The notes under the pieces are model-generated. The model was not told where the DNA came from. It searched no databases and worked only from the letters and a program-made list of their open reading frames with translations. The translations under genes were made by a program, and so were the position numbers. 64,000 bases of DNA, from the NCBI RefSeq assembly GCF_001650635.1, contig NZ_LWQU01000054.1, positions 1 through 64,000 of the forward strand, given 5' to 3'. Of the stretch, positions 26,133 to 33,650 are shown piece by piece (positions within the stretch are counted from its first letter, which is position 1; every line of letters starts with the position of its first letter). The DNA is from Magnetospirillum moscoviense. Its GTDB lineage: Bacteria; Pseudomonadota; Alphaproteobacteria; Rhodospirillales; Magnetospirillaceae.

Positions 26133-27830
26133 TTACTGTCGCATGCCGGTCAGGAAGGCCCCCACTTCGGTCCGCAAGGTTTCGGCCTCGCTCAGCAGAT
26201 CGTTGGCGGCGAGGAACATGGTCTGGGCCATCGAGCCGGTTTCCCCCGCCGCCCGCGACACGTCGGCGATGTTGCGGGTGATTTCGCCGGTTCCGTCCGA
26301 GGCCTGCTGAACGCTGCGCACGATTTCCTGGGTGGCAGCCGACTGTTCCTCGACCGCCGACGCGATCGAGGCGACGATGCCGCTGACCTTGTCGATGGTG
26401 TCGCCGACGGCGCGGATGATGGACACCGCATCGTGGGTGGCCGACTGAACGGCGCTGATCTGGGCGGAAATCTCCTGCGTTGCCTTCGAGGTCTGATTGG
26501 CCAGGCTTTTCACCTCGTTGGCGACGACGGCAAAGCCTTTGCCGGCCTCGCCGGCACGGGCCGCCTCGATGGTGGCATTCAGCGCTAACAGGTTGGTCTG
26601 GCTGGCGATGGTGTTGATCAGGCTGACCACCTCGCCGATGCGCCTCGCACTTTCGTCCAGGCTGGACATGGTGGCATTGGCGTTCTTGGCCCCTTCCACC
26701 GCTTCCGCGGTGGCTTCGACGGTGGTGGTGATCTGCCGGGCGATTTCCTGGACCGACGAGCCCAATTGCTCGGCGGCGACGGCGACGGTCTCGACGTTGG
26801 CGGCGGCCTGTTCCGCCGCCTGGGCGACGGCGGCGCCCTGTTCGCTGGCCCGGCTGGCGGTGTTTTGCAGGCCGTCCGAGTTGGTATGGACCTGGCGCAC
26901 GGTTTCCATCACCGTCTCCAGGACGTGCTCCATCGCCTCGTTGAAGCCTTCGGTCAACTTCTCGCGCCGCTGGGCGCGCGCGGCGCTGGCGGTGGCCGCC
27001 GCCTGCTTTTCCTGCTCCAGCAGATTGGTCCGCTCGATATTGTCGCGAAACACGGCGACGGCCTGGGCCATCTCGCCGATTTCGTCGGTCTGGCCCAGCG
27101 ACGGCACCGCCACCGAGGTGTCGCCGCGCGACAGGCGTTCCATCACCGAGGTCATCTCGTGTACCGGCCGGGCGATCAGTCGGCCGGTGACGATGACGAC
27201 GGCGATGCCCAACAGCGCGAAGAGGCCGAAGGTGCCGTAGAATTGGACCTGTGCCGCGGCCGCGGTGTCTTGCGCCATGGCATAGACCTCGCCAGTCTTG
27301 GCGTCGGTCACCTCGGCCAGCCGGCGGATGCCGCCTTGCAGGCGGTCGAAGGTCTGTTCGGTCGAGGTCATCAGGATCAGGCCGGTGGTGGCGTCGATGG
27401 CGGCCATCTCGACCACCTCGCTCGCCGAGCGGCCGTACTCCTGCACCGCCATCGCCACCGCCTTCATCATGGTGGCTTCGTCGCCTTCGGCCATCTTGGC
27501 GGCGAAGTCGCGGGTCTCGGTGCCCAGCATGGCGATGTCGGCCCTGATCCGCTCTTCCAGCGTCTTGATCTTGGCCTTGTCGATGCCGGCATTGGTCCAG
27601 CCCAACAGGCGGTAGGTGTTGGACTGGACGCGGGTGCTGACCGTCTCGATCTTCGAGACGAAGCGGTTGTTGGCGAACGAGACGTCGTGCAATTCGGTCA
27701 GGGCCGCCGTTTCGCGGGTCAGGCCGACCTGGAAGATGACGGCCAGGACCAGCATGCTGGCGAACAGGATCAGGGGCGCGAACAACACCTTGACGGCGAT
27801 GCGCGTGTTGGCGAGGCGGTTTGCGAGCAT
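26133..27830 (-). CDS. Methyl-accepting chemotaxis protein (membrane)
   Basis: A chemoreceptor of 565 residues. Helix TM1 (about 13-33) and TM2 (about 190-212) enclose a mostly helical periplasmic domain of about 155 residues, probably a four-helix bundle. A HAMP domain follows, then a long coiled coil with the CheA/CheW-contacting tip region [20 protein letters not shown] and the [18 protein letters not shown] block. ATG 27830 is preferred because AGGAG lies nine bases upstream and it avoids overlap with the upstream Cache gene. It is co-directional with that gene, separated by 25 bases, so the two are likely one transcription unit. Confidence 0.93.
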   Translation of the reverse strand: MLANRLANTRIAVKVLFAPLILFASMLVLAVIFQVGLTRETAALTELHDVSFANNRFVSKIETVSTRVQSNTYRLLGWTNAGIDKAKIKTLEERIRADIAMLGTETRDFAAKMAEGDEATMMKAVAMAVQEYGRSASEVVEMAAIDATTGLILMTSTEQTFDRLQGGIRRLAEVTDAKTGEVYAMAQDTAAAAQVQFYGTFGLFALLGIAVVIVTGRLIARPVHEMTSVMERLSRGDTSVAVPSLGQTDEIGEMAQAVAVFRDNIERTNLLEQEKQAAATASAARAQRREKLTEGFNEAMEHVLETVMETVRQVHTNSDGLQNTASRASEQGAAVAQAAEQAAANVETVAVAAEQLGSSVQEIARQITTTVEATAEAVEGAKNANATMSSLDESARRIGEVVSLINTIASQTNLLALNATIEAARAGEAGKGFAVVANEVKSLANQTSKATQEISAQISAVQSATHDAVSIIRAVGDTIDKVSGIVASIASAVEEQSAATQEIVRSVQQASDGTGEITRNIADVSRAAGETGSMAQTMFLAANDLLSEAETLRTEVGAFLTGMRQ

Positions 27831-27855
27831 GAGGGGCGGCTCCTGACCGAGTACC

Positions 27856-28320
27856 TTAGGGCTTGTAGATGCCGGCGCCGACATATGCGTCGCCGCCCGC
27901 CGTTTCGACATAGCTGGATTTCGGTTCGATCTTCTTGGTCTGGGTGTTGGTCCATTTGTAATCGACCCAGCCCGAGCCCTTGCCCTTCACCACTTGGTTC
28001 ATTTCGGCGATGAATGTCTTGCCGTCGGAATCCTTGAGCCCGGACATGTCCTTCCCGGCAAAGGCGGGGTTCTTGCCGTGGCACTGCACCACCCCGGCCG
28101 TGTCCTGGACAAACACGTAAAGGTCCTTCACCTGGAAGCCGCCGTTGGGATCGGCGAAGGCGGCGCAGGCCTTTTCGCGGCCGGCGGACTTGTAGTGCGC
28201 GACGGCCTTCTTGACCAGCGCGACCGCTTCGTCGGCGGTGCCATGCTCCTGGGCCAGGGCCGGCTGGACGATCAGGGCGCCGACCGCCAGGGTGGCGATA
28301 CGCAGAAAAGCTTTGGACAT
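27856..28320 (-). CDS. Secreted single-Cache-domain protein
   Basis: A periplasmic protein of 154 residues: signal peptide [24 protein letters not shown], then one Cache-like domain ([17 protein letters not shown] and [19 protein letters not shown] are typical strands of the Cache_2 fold). AGGAGG six bases before ATG 28320 is an ideal ribosome site. Free-standing Cache proteins are thought to bind small ligands. Being the first gene of a unit with a chemoreceptor whose own periplasmic domain is helical, it could present ligand to that receptor; this is inference. No membrane anchor or kinase domain is attached. Confidence 0.82.
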   Translation of the reverse strand: MSKAFLRIATLAVGALIVQPALAQEHGTADEAVALVKKAVAHYKSAGREKACAAFADPNGGFQVKDLYVFVQDTAGVVQCHGKNPAFAGKDMSGLKDSDGKTFIAEMNQVVKGKGSGWVDYKWTNTQTKKIEPKSSYVETAGGDAYVGAGIYKP

Positions 28321-28443
28321 AGATGGCCTCCTGTGTGGTCTCACTTTAGTATTTGCTTAAATTGGTACCGGAATACCTATTTAGCGCAGATACGCACCGG
28401 CCCGGTCAAGGCGTAGATGGCATTCATCTTCGGTATGAGATTA

Positions 28444-29841
28444 CTAAGGGAGGATTTTGCCGGGATTCAAGCGGCCGTCGGGATCAATGGCGTTCTTGAT
28501 CCGGCGCATCAGCTCCAGTTCGGTCGCCGACTTGTAGCGGGCCATTTCGTGCCGCTTCAGCATGCCGATGCCATGTTCGGCCGACACCGATCCGCCCATG
28601 TCGGCGACGATGTCGTGAACGATGCGATTCATGCGCTCCCAGTGGGCGATGAACCACGCCTTGTCGGCGCCGACCGGCTGGCTCAGGTTGAAATGGATGT
28701 TGCCGTCGCCGATATGGCCGAAGGCGACCACCCGCACGCCCGGCAGGGCCGCTTCGACCGCCGGGGTGCAGCGGGCGATCATCTCGGGCACCCGGCTGGT
28801 GGCGACCGCCACGTCGTGCTTGATGGACCCGCCTTCCTTCTTCTGGGCCTCGGGCACGCCCTCGCGGATCTTCCACAGGGCGCGCCGCTGATCTTCCGAT
28901 TGGGCCAGCACCGCGTCATGGGCGGTGCCGCTCTCCAGGGCCTCGGTCAGCACCGATTCCAGGGCGTCCTTCAGTCCGCCGGGCCTGGATGACGACAGCT
29001 CGACCAGCAGGACCCACGGATGGGGGGCGTCGAACGGATCGCGCACGCCGGGGACGTGGGCGATGCCGATCTCCAGGCCGATCCTGGGCACCAGTTCGCA
29101 GGCGGTCACCGCATCGCCCGAGGCGCGCCGGGCGGCGCCCAGGATGGCCAGGGCGGCCGCCGGGTCGGGCAGGGCGACCAGGGCGGTGGCGGTTTCGCGC
29201 GGGGCCGGGAACAGCTTGACCACGCAGGCGGTGATGATGCCCAGCGTGCCCTCGGCCCCGACGAACAGATGCTTGAGGTCGTAGCCGGTATTGTCCTTTC
29301 TGAGCGCGCGCAAGCCGTTCCACACCTGGCCGTCGGGCAGCACCACCTCGAGGCCCAGGACCAGGTCGCGGGTGTTGCCATAGCGCAGCACGCCGACGCC
29401 GCCGGCATTGGTCGACAGGTTGCCGCCGATCCGGCACGAGCCCTCGGCGCCCAGCGACAGCGGGAACAGGCAGCCGACCTCGGCGGCGGCGTCCTGCACG
29501 GATGCCAGCACGCAGCCGGCCTCGGCGGTCAGGGTGAAATCGACCGGATCGACGGCGCGAATGCGGTTCAGCCGCTCGGTCGAGATCACCAAGGCGCCGT
29601 CCGACGGCACCGCTCCGCCACACAGGCCGGTATTGCCGCCCTGGGGCACGATGGCGATGCTGTCCTGGACGCAGGCCTTGACCAGTTCGGCCACCTCGGC
29701 GGTGGTGCCGGGGCGGGCCACGGCGACGGCGCTGCCGTGGTAAAGGCCCCGTTCCTCGACCAGATAGGGGGCCATGTCGGCGGCCGTATTCAGCAGGTTA
29801 CCCGGGCCGACGATGGCGGCCAATTGATCCAGCAGGCTCAT
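28444..29841 (-). CDS. FAD-binding oxidoreductase (D-2-hydroxyacid dehydrogenase type)
   Basis: A 465-residue flavoprotein of the GlcD/D2HGDH/DLD family that oxidises D-2-hydroxy acids such as D-lactate, D-2-hydroxyglutarate or glycolate. The N-terminal FAD domain has PQGGNTGLCGGAVP and GNLSTNAGGVGVLRYGNTRDL; the C-terminal cap contains AFGHIGDGNIHFN with conserved metal-site histidines and the ending AEHGIGMLKR plus IDPDGRLNPGKIL. No GlcE/GlcF partners are adjacent, so a D2HGDH or D-lactate role is more likely than glycolate oxidase. Its ATG overlaps the stop of the TsaC gene by four bases. Confidence 0.88.
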   Translation of the reverse strand: MSLLDQLAAIVGPGNLLNTAADMAPYLVEERGLYHGSAVAVARPGTTAEVAELVKACVQDSIAIVPQGGNTGLCGGAVPSDGALVISTERLNRIRAVDPVDFTLTAEAGCVLASVQDAAAEVGCLFPLSLGAEGSCRIGGNLSTNAGGVGVLRYGNTRDLVLGLEVVLPDGQVWNGLRALRKDNTGYDLKHLFVGAEGTLGIITACVVKLFPAPRETATALVALPDPAAALAILGAARRASGDAVTACELVPRIGLEIGIAHVPGVRDPFDAPHPWVLLVELSSSRPGGLKDALESVLTEALESGTAHDAVLAQSEDQRRALWKIREGVPEAQKKEGGSIKHDVAVATSRVPEMIARCTPAVEAALPGVRVVAFGHIGDGNIHFNLSQPVGADKAWFIAHWERMNRIVHDIVADMGGSVSAEHGIGMLKRHEMARYKSATELELMRRIKNAIDPDGRLNPGKILP

Positions 29842-30806
29842 GGTTGGCCTCGTGGCGCGGCGGCGCGGCGCAGCCGGTCGTTGATGGCCAGGCCCAGCCC
29901 GTGTTCCGGGATCGGGGCGACCGCGATGGCCCGATGGGGACCGCCATCCAGCAGGCGCAGCATGGCGAACAGGTTGGCCGCCGCCTCTTGCAGGTCGCCG
30001 GCCGCCGACAGGGTCAAGGTCCCCACGATATCGCCGAAGCCCAGCAACGCTTCGTCCTGTTCGGCCGTCGTGGCGTTCAGGCGCACCGGCAGGCCGGGGG
30101 CGTAATGGCTTTCCAGCATGCCCGGGCTTTTGGGGGCATGGGGGTCGATGGCGGCACGCGCCAGCGGCGAGCCCAGCGCCGCCTCGATCTCCTCGGCGGC
30201 GATGCCGCCCGGGCGCAACAGGCAGGCGGTGGCGGTCGACAGGTCCAGCACGGTCGATTCGACGCCGACCCGGCATGGTCCGCCATCCAGCACCAGCGCC
30301 ACCCGAGCCCCCAGTGAATCGACCACATGCAGGGCCAGCGTCGGGCTGACCGCACCCGAGCGGTTGGCCGACGGCGCCGCCAGCGGCCGGCCGGCGGCGC
30401 GGATCAGATCCAGGGCCACCGGATGGTCGGGCATGCGTACGGCGATGGTGTCCAGGCCGGCGCTGGCCAGCAGGGAAACGGGCGAGCCGGCCCGGCGGGG
30501 CAGCACCAGGGTCAGCGGCCCGGGCCAGAAGCGGGCCGTCAGCAGGCGGGCGCGGTCGTCAAGTTCGACCAGCGCCTCGGCTTCGGCGGCATCGGCGACA
30601 TGGACGATCAGCGGGTTGAAACTGGGGCGTCCCTTGGCCTCGAAGATGGCGGCGACGGCGCGGTCGCAGGTGGCGTCGGCGCCCAGGCCATAGACGGTCT
30701 CGGTGGGAAAGGCCACCAGGCGGCCCTCGCGCAGCAGGCGCCCGGCCTCGGCCAGGGACAGCGCGCAGGCCGGCTCGATCAGGGCGGGAAGCGGAACCGG
30801 GTTCAT
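29838..30806 (-). CDS. L-threonylcarbamoyladenylate synthase (Sua5/YwlC type)
   Basis: Makes threonylcarbamoyl-AMP from threonine, bicarbonate and ATP, the first step of the t6A modification in tRNAs that read ANN codons. The 322-residue chain has the YrdC domain (FPTETVYGLGADA, GRPSFNPLIVHV, APSANRSGAVSPT) and the C-terminal Sua5 domain (MLESHYAPGLPVRL), so it is the long two-domain form. ATG 30806 is chosen by family alignment; ATG 30818 is possible. It ends in a four-base overlap with the FAD oxidase gene. Confidence 0.92.
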   Translation of the reverse strand: MNPVPLPALIEPACALSLAEAGRLLREGRLVAFPTETVYGLGADATCDRAVAAIFEAKGRPSFNPLIVHVADAAEAEALVELDDRARLLTARFWPGPLTLVLPRRAGSPVSLLASAGLDTIAVRMPDHPVALDLIRAAGRPLAAPSANRSGAVSPTLALHVVDSLGARVALVLDGGPCRVGVESTVLDLSTATACLLRPGGIAAEEIEAALGSPLARAAIDPHAPKSPGMLESHYAPGLPVRLNATTAEQDEALLGFGDIVGTLTLSAAGDLQEAAANLFAMLRLLDGGPHRAIAVAPIPEHGLGLAINDRLRRAAAPRGQP

Positions 30807-30852
30807 GGCGGTCACCATAACCGCTTTGCCCGCCGATGGGGAGAGGTCAGCT

Positions 30853-31617
30853 TCAGCCCTTGGCGCGCGCCAGGAAATCGCCGTTCCTGAAGCCCGGCTT
30901 GCCATAGACCAGCGGGCTTTGATCGTCGAAATTGACCACCTCCCCGCCGGCGGCGGCCAGCACGGCGTGGGCGGCGGCGGTATCCCACTCGCTGGTCGGG
31001 CCGAAACGCGGATAGAAGTCGGCCGAGCCTTCGGCGACCAGGCAGAATTTCAGGGACGAGCCGGCATTGTGCATGACCGGCTGGGCCAGCGTGGACAGGA
31101 AGGCGTTCAGTCGGTCCGGAGCCCGGTGCGAGCGCGAATCCAGCACGACGGCGCCGCTGGCCGGCAAGGGGCGGCAGCGTGCCGGCTGGCGGATGCCGTC
31201 CTTATCGACCACCGATGCGGCGCCATCGGCGCCCGACCACAGCCGGTTCAGCACCGGGGCGAACACCACCCCGGCCACTGCGCGGCCATCTTCGACCAGG
31301 CCGATATTGACGGTGAACTCGCCGTTCTTCTTGACGAATTCCTTGGTGCCGTCCAGCGGATCGACCAGCCAGAAGCGTCGGCCGACGGTGGGGATGCGGC
31401 CGGCCGCGGCCTCTTCCTCGGCGACGATGGGGATATCCGGGGTCAGGGTGCGCAATACCGGCAAGATCACCGCCTCGGCCTCGCGGTCGGCTGCGGTGAC
31501 CGGGTCGTTGGTCCCTTTCATCTCGACGGCGAAATCCTGGGCGTAGATGGCCAGGATGGCGTCACCGGCCTGGCGGGCCACCGCCTCGAGGGCCGGCAAA
31601 AGGGACGAGTAGGTCAT
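30853..31617 (-). CDS. cysQ: 3'(2'),5'-bisphosphate nucleotidase CysQ
   Basis: A 254-residue inositol-monophosphatase-fold enzyme that removes the 3' phosphate from PAP/PAPS, a by-product of sulfate assimilation and sulfotransfer. The metal sites are clear: VAEEEAA (E67-E69) and WLVDPLDGTKEF with D86 and D89, plus a C-terminal WDTAAAHA. GGAG six bases before ATG 31617 supports the start. The TsaC gene follows after 46 bases and the DsrC-like gene precedes it by 66 bases, so sulfur metabolism may link CysQ to the latter. Confidence 0.93.
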   Translation of the reverse strand: MTYSSLLPALEAVARQAGDAILAIYAQDFAVEMKGTNDPVTAADREAEAVILPVLRTLTPDIPIVAEEEAAAGRIPTVGRRFWLVDPLDGTKEFVKKNGEFTVNIGLVEDGRAVAGVVFAPVLNRLWSGADGAASVVDKDGIRQPARCRPLPASGAVVLDSRSHRAPDRLNAFLSTLAQPVMHNAGSSLKFCLVAEGSADFYPRFGPTSEWDTAAAHAVLAAAGGEVVNFDDQSPLVYGKPGFRNGDFLARAKG

Positions 31618-31683
31618 GGGGCGCTCCGAATGGGTGGGGTGGTTCTAACGGACCATCCACTCGCAGCCAAGCACAATGAACGC

Positions 31684-31989
31684 TTACCCGGTGCTCCAGG
31701 CGCGCGGGCGCTTCATGCCGGCGATCTTGCAGGCCTGCTGGACATAGCCATAGGGAAACAGCTCGAACAGGCGGTTGCGGCCGGCGCCGGTCGCGTCGGT
31801 CAGGTGCTTCATGACGTGGCGGACGTCGGGGGCGACCTGCTTTTCCTCCAGCCAGGCCCGCATGAAGGCGATCACCCGCCAATGATCCTCGGTCAATTCG
31901 ATGGCTTCGGCTTGGGCGGCCAAGCGGGCGAAATCCTCGGTCCAGTCGGCGGGGTCGACAAGGTAACCTTCGGCATCGGTGGCGGTCAT
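31684..31989 (-). CDS. DsrC/TusE-family sulfur-carrier-like protein lacking the terminal cysteine
   Basis: A 101-residue protein of the DsrC/TusE/RspA family, which carries sulfur as a persulfide or trisulfide. It shows the family core WTEDFARLAAQAEAIELTE, HWRVIAFMR and the C-terminal QACKIAGMKRPRAWSTG. The inner cysteine (C87, position CysB) is present, but the penultimate cysteine (CysA) of true DsrC is missing, since the chain ends WSTG. One-cysteine homologues are thought to be regulatory or accessory rather than sulfite-reductase partners. No dsrAB or tusBCD genes are in the window. Upstream it shares an intergenic region with a Crp/Fnr gene and two Crp/Fnr-type boxes. Confidence 0.85.
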   Translation of the reverse strand: MTATDAEGYLVDPADWTEDFARLAAQAEAIELTEDHWRVIAFMRAWLEEKQVAPDVRHVMKHLTDATGAGRNRLFELFPYGYVQQACKIAGMKRPRAWSTG

Positions 31990-32058
31990 ATCCGTCTCGC
32001 TTGTTTATGCGTTAGAACTAATTTAAACCGAGTGGGCCCCAGGTCAATCCCCGCCGTC

Positions 32059-32072
32059 TTGACGATGATCAA
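32059..32072. promoter_or_regulatory. FNR-like box TTGAC-GATG-ATCAA
   Basis: Matches the FNR/FixK consensus TTGAT-N4-ATCAA with one mismatch. Centre to centre it lies 47 bases from the second box and about 77 bases upstream of the DsrC-like start codon. Confidence 0.6.
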
Positions 32073-32088
32073 GAATTGTCGCGCTTCT

Positions 32089-32141
32089 GGGATTCTTTAC
32101 TTCGATTGACGGAAGTCAAAGTAAAGTAGTCGGGAAATCCC
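32089..32141. promoter_or_regulatory. Nested dyad with TTGAC-GGAA-GTCAA core
   Basis: The inner palindrome TTGAC-GGAA-GTCAA (32106-32119) has the same half-sites as the hemerythrin promoter box. Around it are CTTTACTT (32095-32102) with AAGTAAAG (32119-32126), and GGGATT (32089-32094) with AATCCC (32136-32141). The arms are not equally spaced, so this is an imperfect nested palindrome rather than one continuous stem. Confidence 0.65.
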
Positions 32142-32359
32142 CACATTGCCTTCTATCCTATGCGCTCTGCCGAACGCGCCGGGACCGGCCGGGTCCGATC
32201 ATCCCCCCTCAAAATATCGGACCCGGCCACCACCCTCGAATTGCCCCCTTTGCACCATCGCCTCGTCCCAATGAGCGGCAGGCCTCTTGACCGCCGTCAC
32301 ACCACCCGATGCGGGGGGTGCCGACAATGGTTGAAACGCACGACTTCCGGGGGTTAACC

Positions 32360-33091
32360 ATGGAAATCTCGACGACGCCATCTGGCGAGGCCAGGCGCAT
32401 CCATGGCGATGATTTGCAGATCATGGCGCGGGTGCCGTTGTTTGCTGGCCTGACGCCCGAGGCGCTGGTCGATATCGCCGGTCAGTCGCAGGTTTCCCGG
32501 GTTCCGCGCGGCGCCACGCTGTTTCGCCAGGGCGACGCCGCCAAGGTGCTGCATGTCCTGCTCGAGGGGCAGGTGGCGTTGATGGCCGGGGTCGAGGGCG
32601 GCGGCGAGCAGACCATGCTGGAGATTCTGGATTCAGGCGAATCCTTCATCGCCGCCGCGCTGCTGACCGGCAAGCCCTATCTGATGAGCGCCATGGCCCT
32701 GGCGCCGTGCCGGCTGATGGAAATACCGCGCGATGCGCTGCTGACCCGGCTCAGGGCCAATCCCGATCTGGCCTTGGCCATGCTGGCGTCGCTGTCGCGG
32801 CATTTCCGGCTGCTGATCCAAGAGGTCAAGGACCTCAAGCTGAAATCGGCCAGCCAGCGTCTGGCCCTTTACCTGATGGGCCTGACCCAACGTCGGCGCG
32901 GCTCGGTCACCCTGCGCCTGCCCCATAACAAAGGCCTAATCGCCGCCCGCGTCGGCGTGCGGCCGGAAACCCTGTCGCGCGCCTTCGCGCACCTGAAAGG
33001 GCAAGGCGTTGGCGTTGATGGCCAGATGGTTACCATCGCCGACCTGGCCCGATTGGGGCGCTATTGTCACGAGGGGCGTGAAATAGTCTGA
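32360..33091 (+). CDS. Crp/Fnr-family transcription regulator
   Basis: A 243-residue regulator with an N-terminal cyclic-nucleotide-binding-type domain (ARVPLFAGLTPEALVDIAGQ, FRQGDAAKVLHVLLEGQVAL), a long dimer helix and a C-terminal Crp-type winged helix (SQRLALYLMGL, then GLIAARVGVRPETLSRAFAHL). It lacks the N-terminal cysteine cluster of Fnr, so it is not a classical iron-sulfur oxygen sensor; an NNR/Dnr-like (haem, nitric oxide) or HcpR-like role is possible. ATG 32360 follows GGGGG by six bases; ATG 32327 with its own GGGGGG is an alternative. The matching TTGAC box in its upstream region suggests autoregulation. Confidence 0.9.
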   Translation: MEISTTPSGEARRIHGDDLQIMARVPLFAGLTPEALVDIAGQSQVSRVPRGATLFRQGDAAKVLHVLLEGQVALMAGVEGGGEQTMLEILDSGESFIAAALLTGKPYLMSAMALAPCRLMEIPRDALLTRLRANPDLALAMLASLSRHFRLLIQEVKDLKLKSASQRLALYLMGLTQRRRGSVTLRLPHNKGLIAARVGVRPETLSRAFAHLKGQGVGVDGQMVTIADLARLGRYCHEGREIV

Positions 33092-33195
33092 CGCTTATCC
33101 ATACGAAATGATTAAAGGCGGTTTGCAAGCTGGTCTCTCCGTTTTATAGTGGGAATCCGCGAGCCCACCCGATCGGGCAAATCAGGAGCCGCTTC

Positions 33196-33642
33196 GTGAC
33201 CCTGCGTAACTCACCCGAGACATTCGAGATCCTGCTGGTCGAGGACAATCCCGGCGACGCCCGCTTGGCCCAGGAAGCCCTGAAGGAGGGGCGGATGGCG
33301 AGCCGTCTCAAGGTGGTGGTCGACGGTGTCGAGGCCATGACCTATCTGCGCCGCGAGGGCTCGTTCGGTGACGCGCCGCGCCCGCATCTGGTGCTGCTGG
33401 ATCTGAATCTGCCCCGCAAGGACGGCCGCCAGGTGCTGGCCGAAATGAAGGCCGACCCTGAATTGCGCCGGATTCCGGTGGTGGTCCTGACCACCTCGCA
33501 GGCCGAGCAGGATGTTGGGCGTTCCTACGATCTTCACGCCAATTGCTATATCACCAAGCCGGTGGATCTCGACCGGTTCATTTCCGTCGTGCGCTCCATC
33601 GAGGAATATTGGTGCTCGGTGGTGACTTTGCCGCCCCGGTAA
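33196..33642 (+). CDS. CheY-like single-domain response regulator
   Basis: A 148-residue receiver domain of the Rcp1 type found with phytochrome-like kinases. The acidic pocket is E16/D17, the phosphorylated residue is D69 in [12 protein letters not shown], and K121 lies in CYITKPVD. There is no output domain. GTG 33196 with AGGAG seven bases upstream is the start. It is followed by the REC-PAS-PAS-GGDEF-EAL gene after a few bases (or with overlap if a GTG at 33612 is used), so both probably work in one pathway. Confidence 0.93.
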   Translation: MTLRNSPETFEILLVEDNPGDARLAQEALKEGRMASRLKVVVDGVEAMTYLRREGSFGDAPRPHLVLLDLNLPRKDGRQVLAEMKADPELRRIPVVVLTTSQAEQDVGRSYDLHANCYITKPVDLDRFISVVRSIEEYWCSVVTLPPR

Positions 33643-33650
33643 GCCCAAAG

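Larger units (their letters stand above)
31990..32359. other. Divergent regulatory region, DsrC-like / Crp-Fnr genes
   Basis: A 370-base non-coding stretch. It contains two Crp/Fnr-type boxes (32059-32072 and 32106-32119), the second nested in a larger dyad (32089-32141). Between about 32160 and 32359 I see no convincing gene or hairpin; it may be a leader for the regulator mRNA, whose start codon is itself uncertain. Confidence 0.6.
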
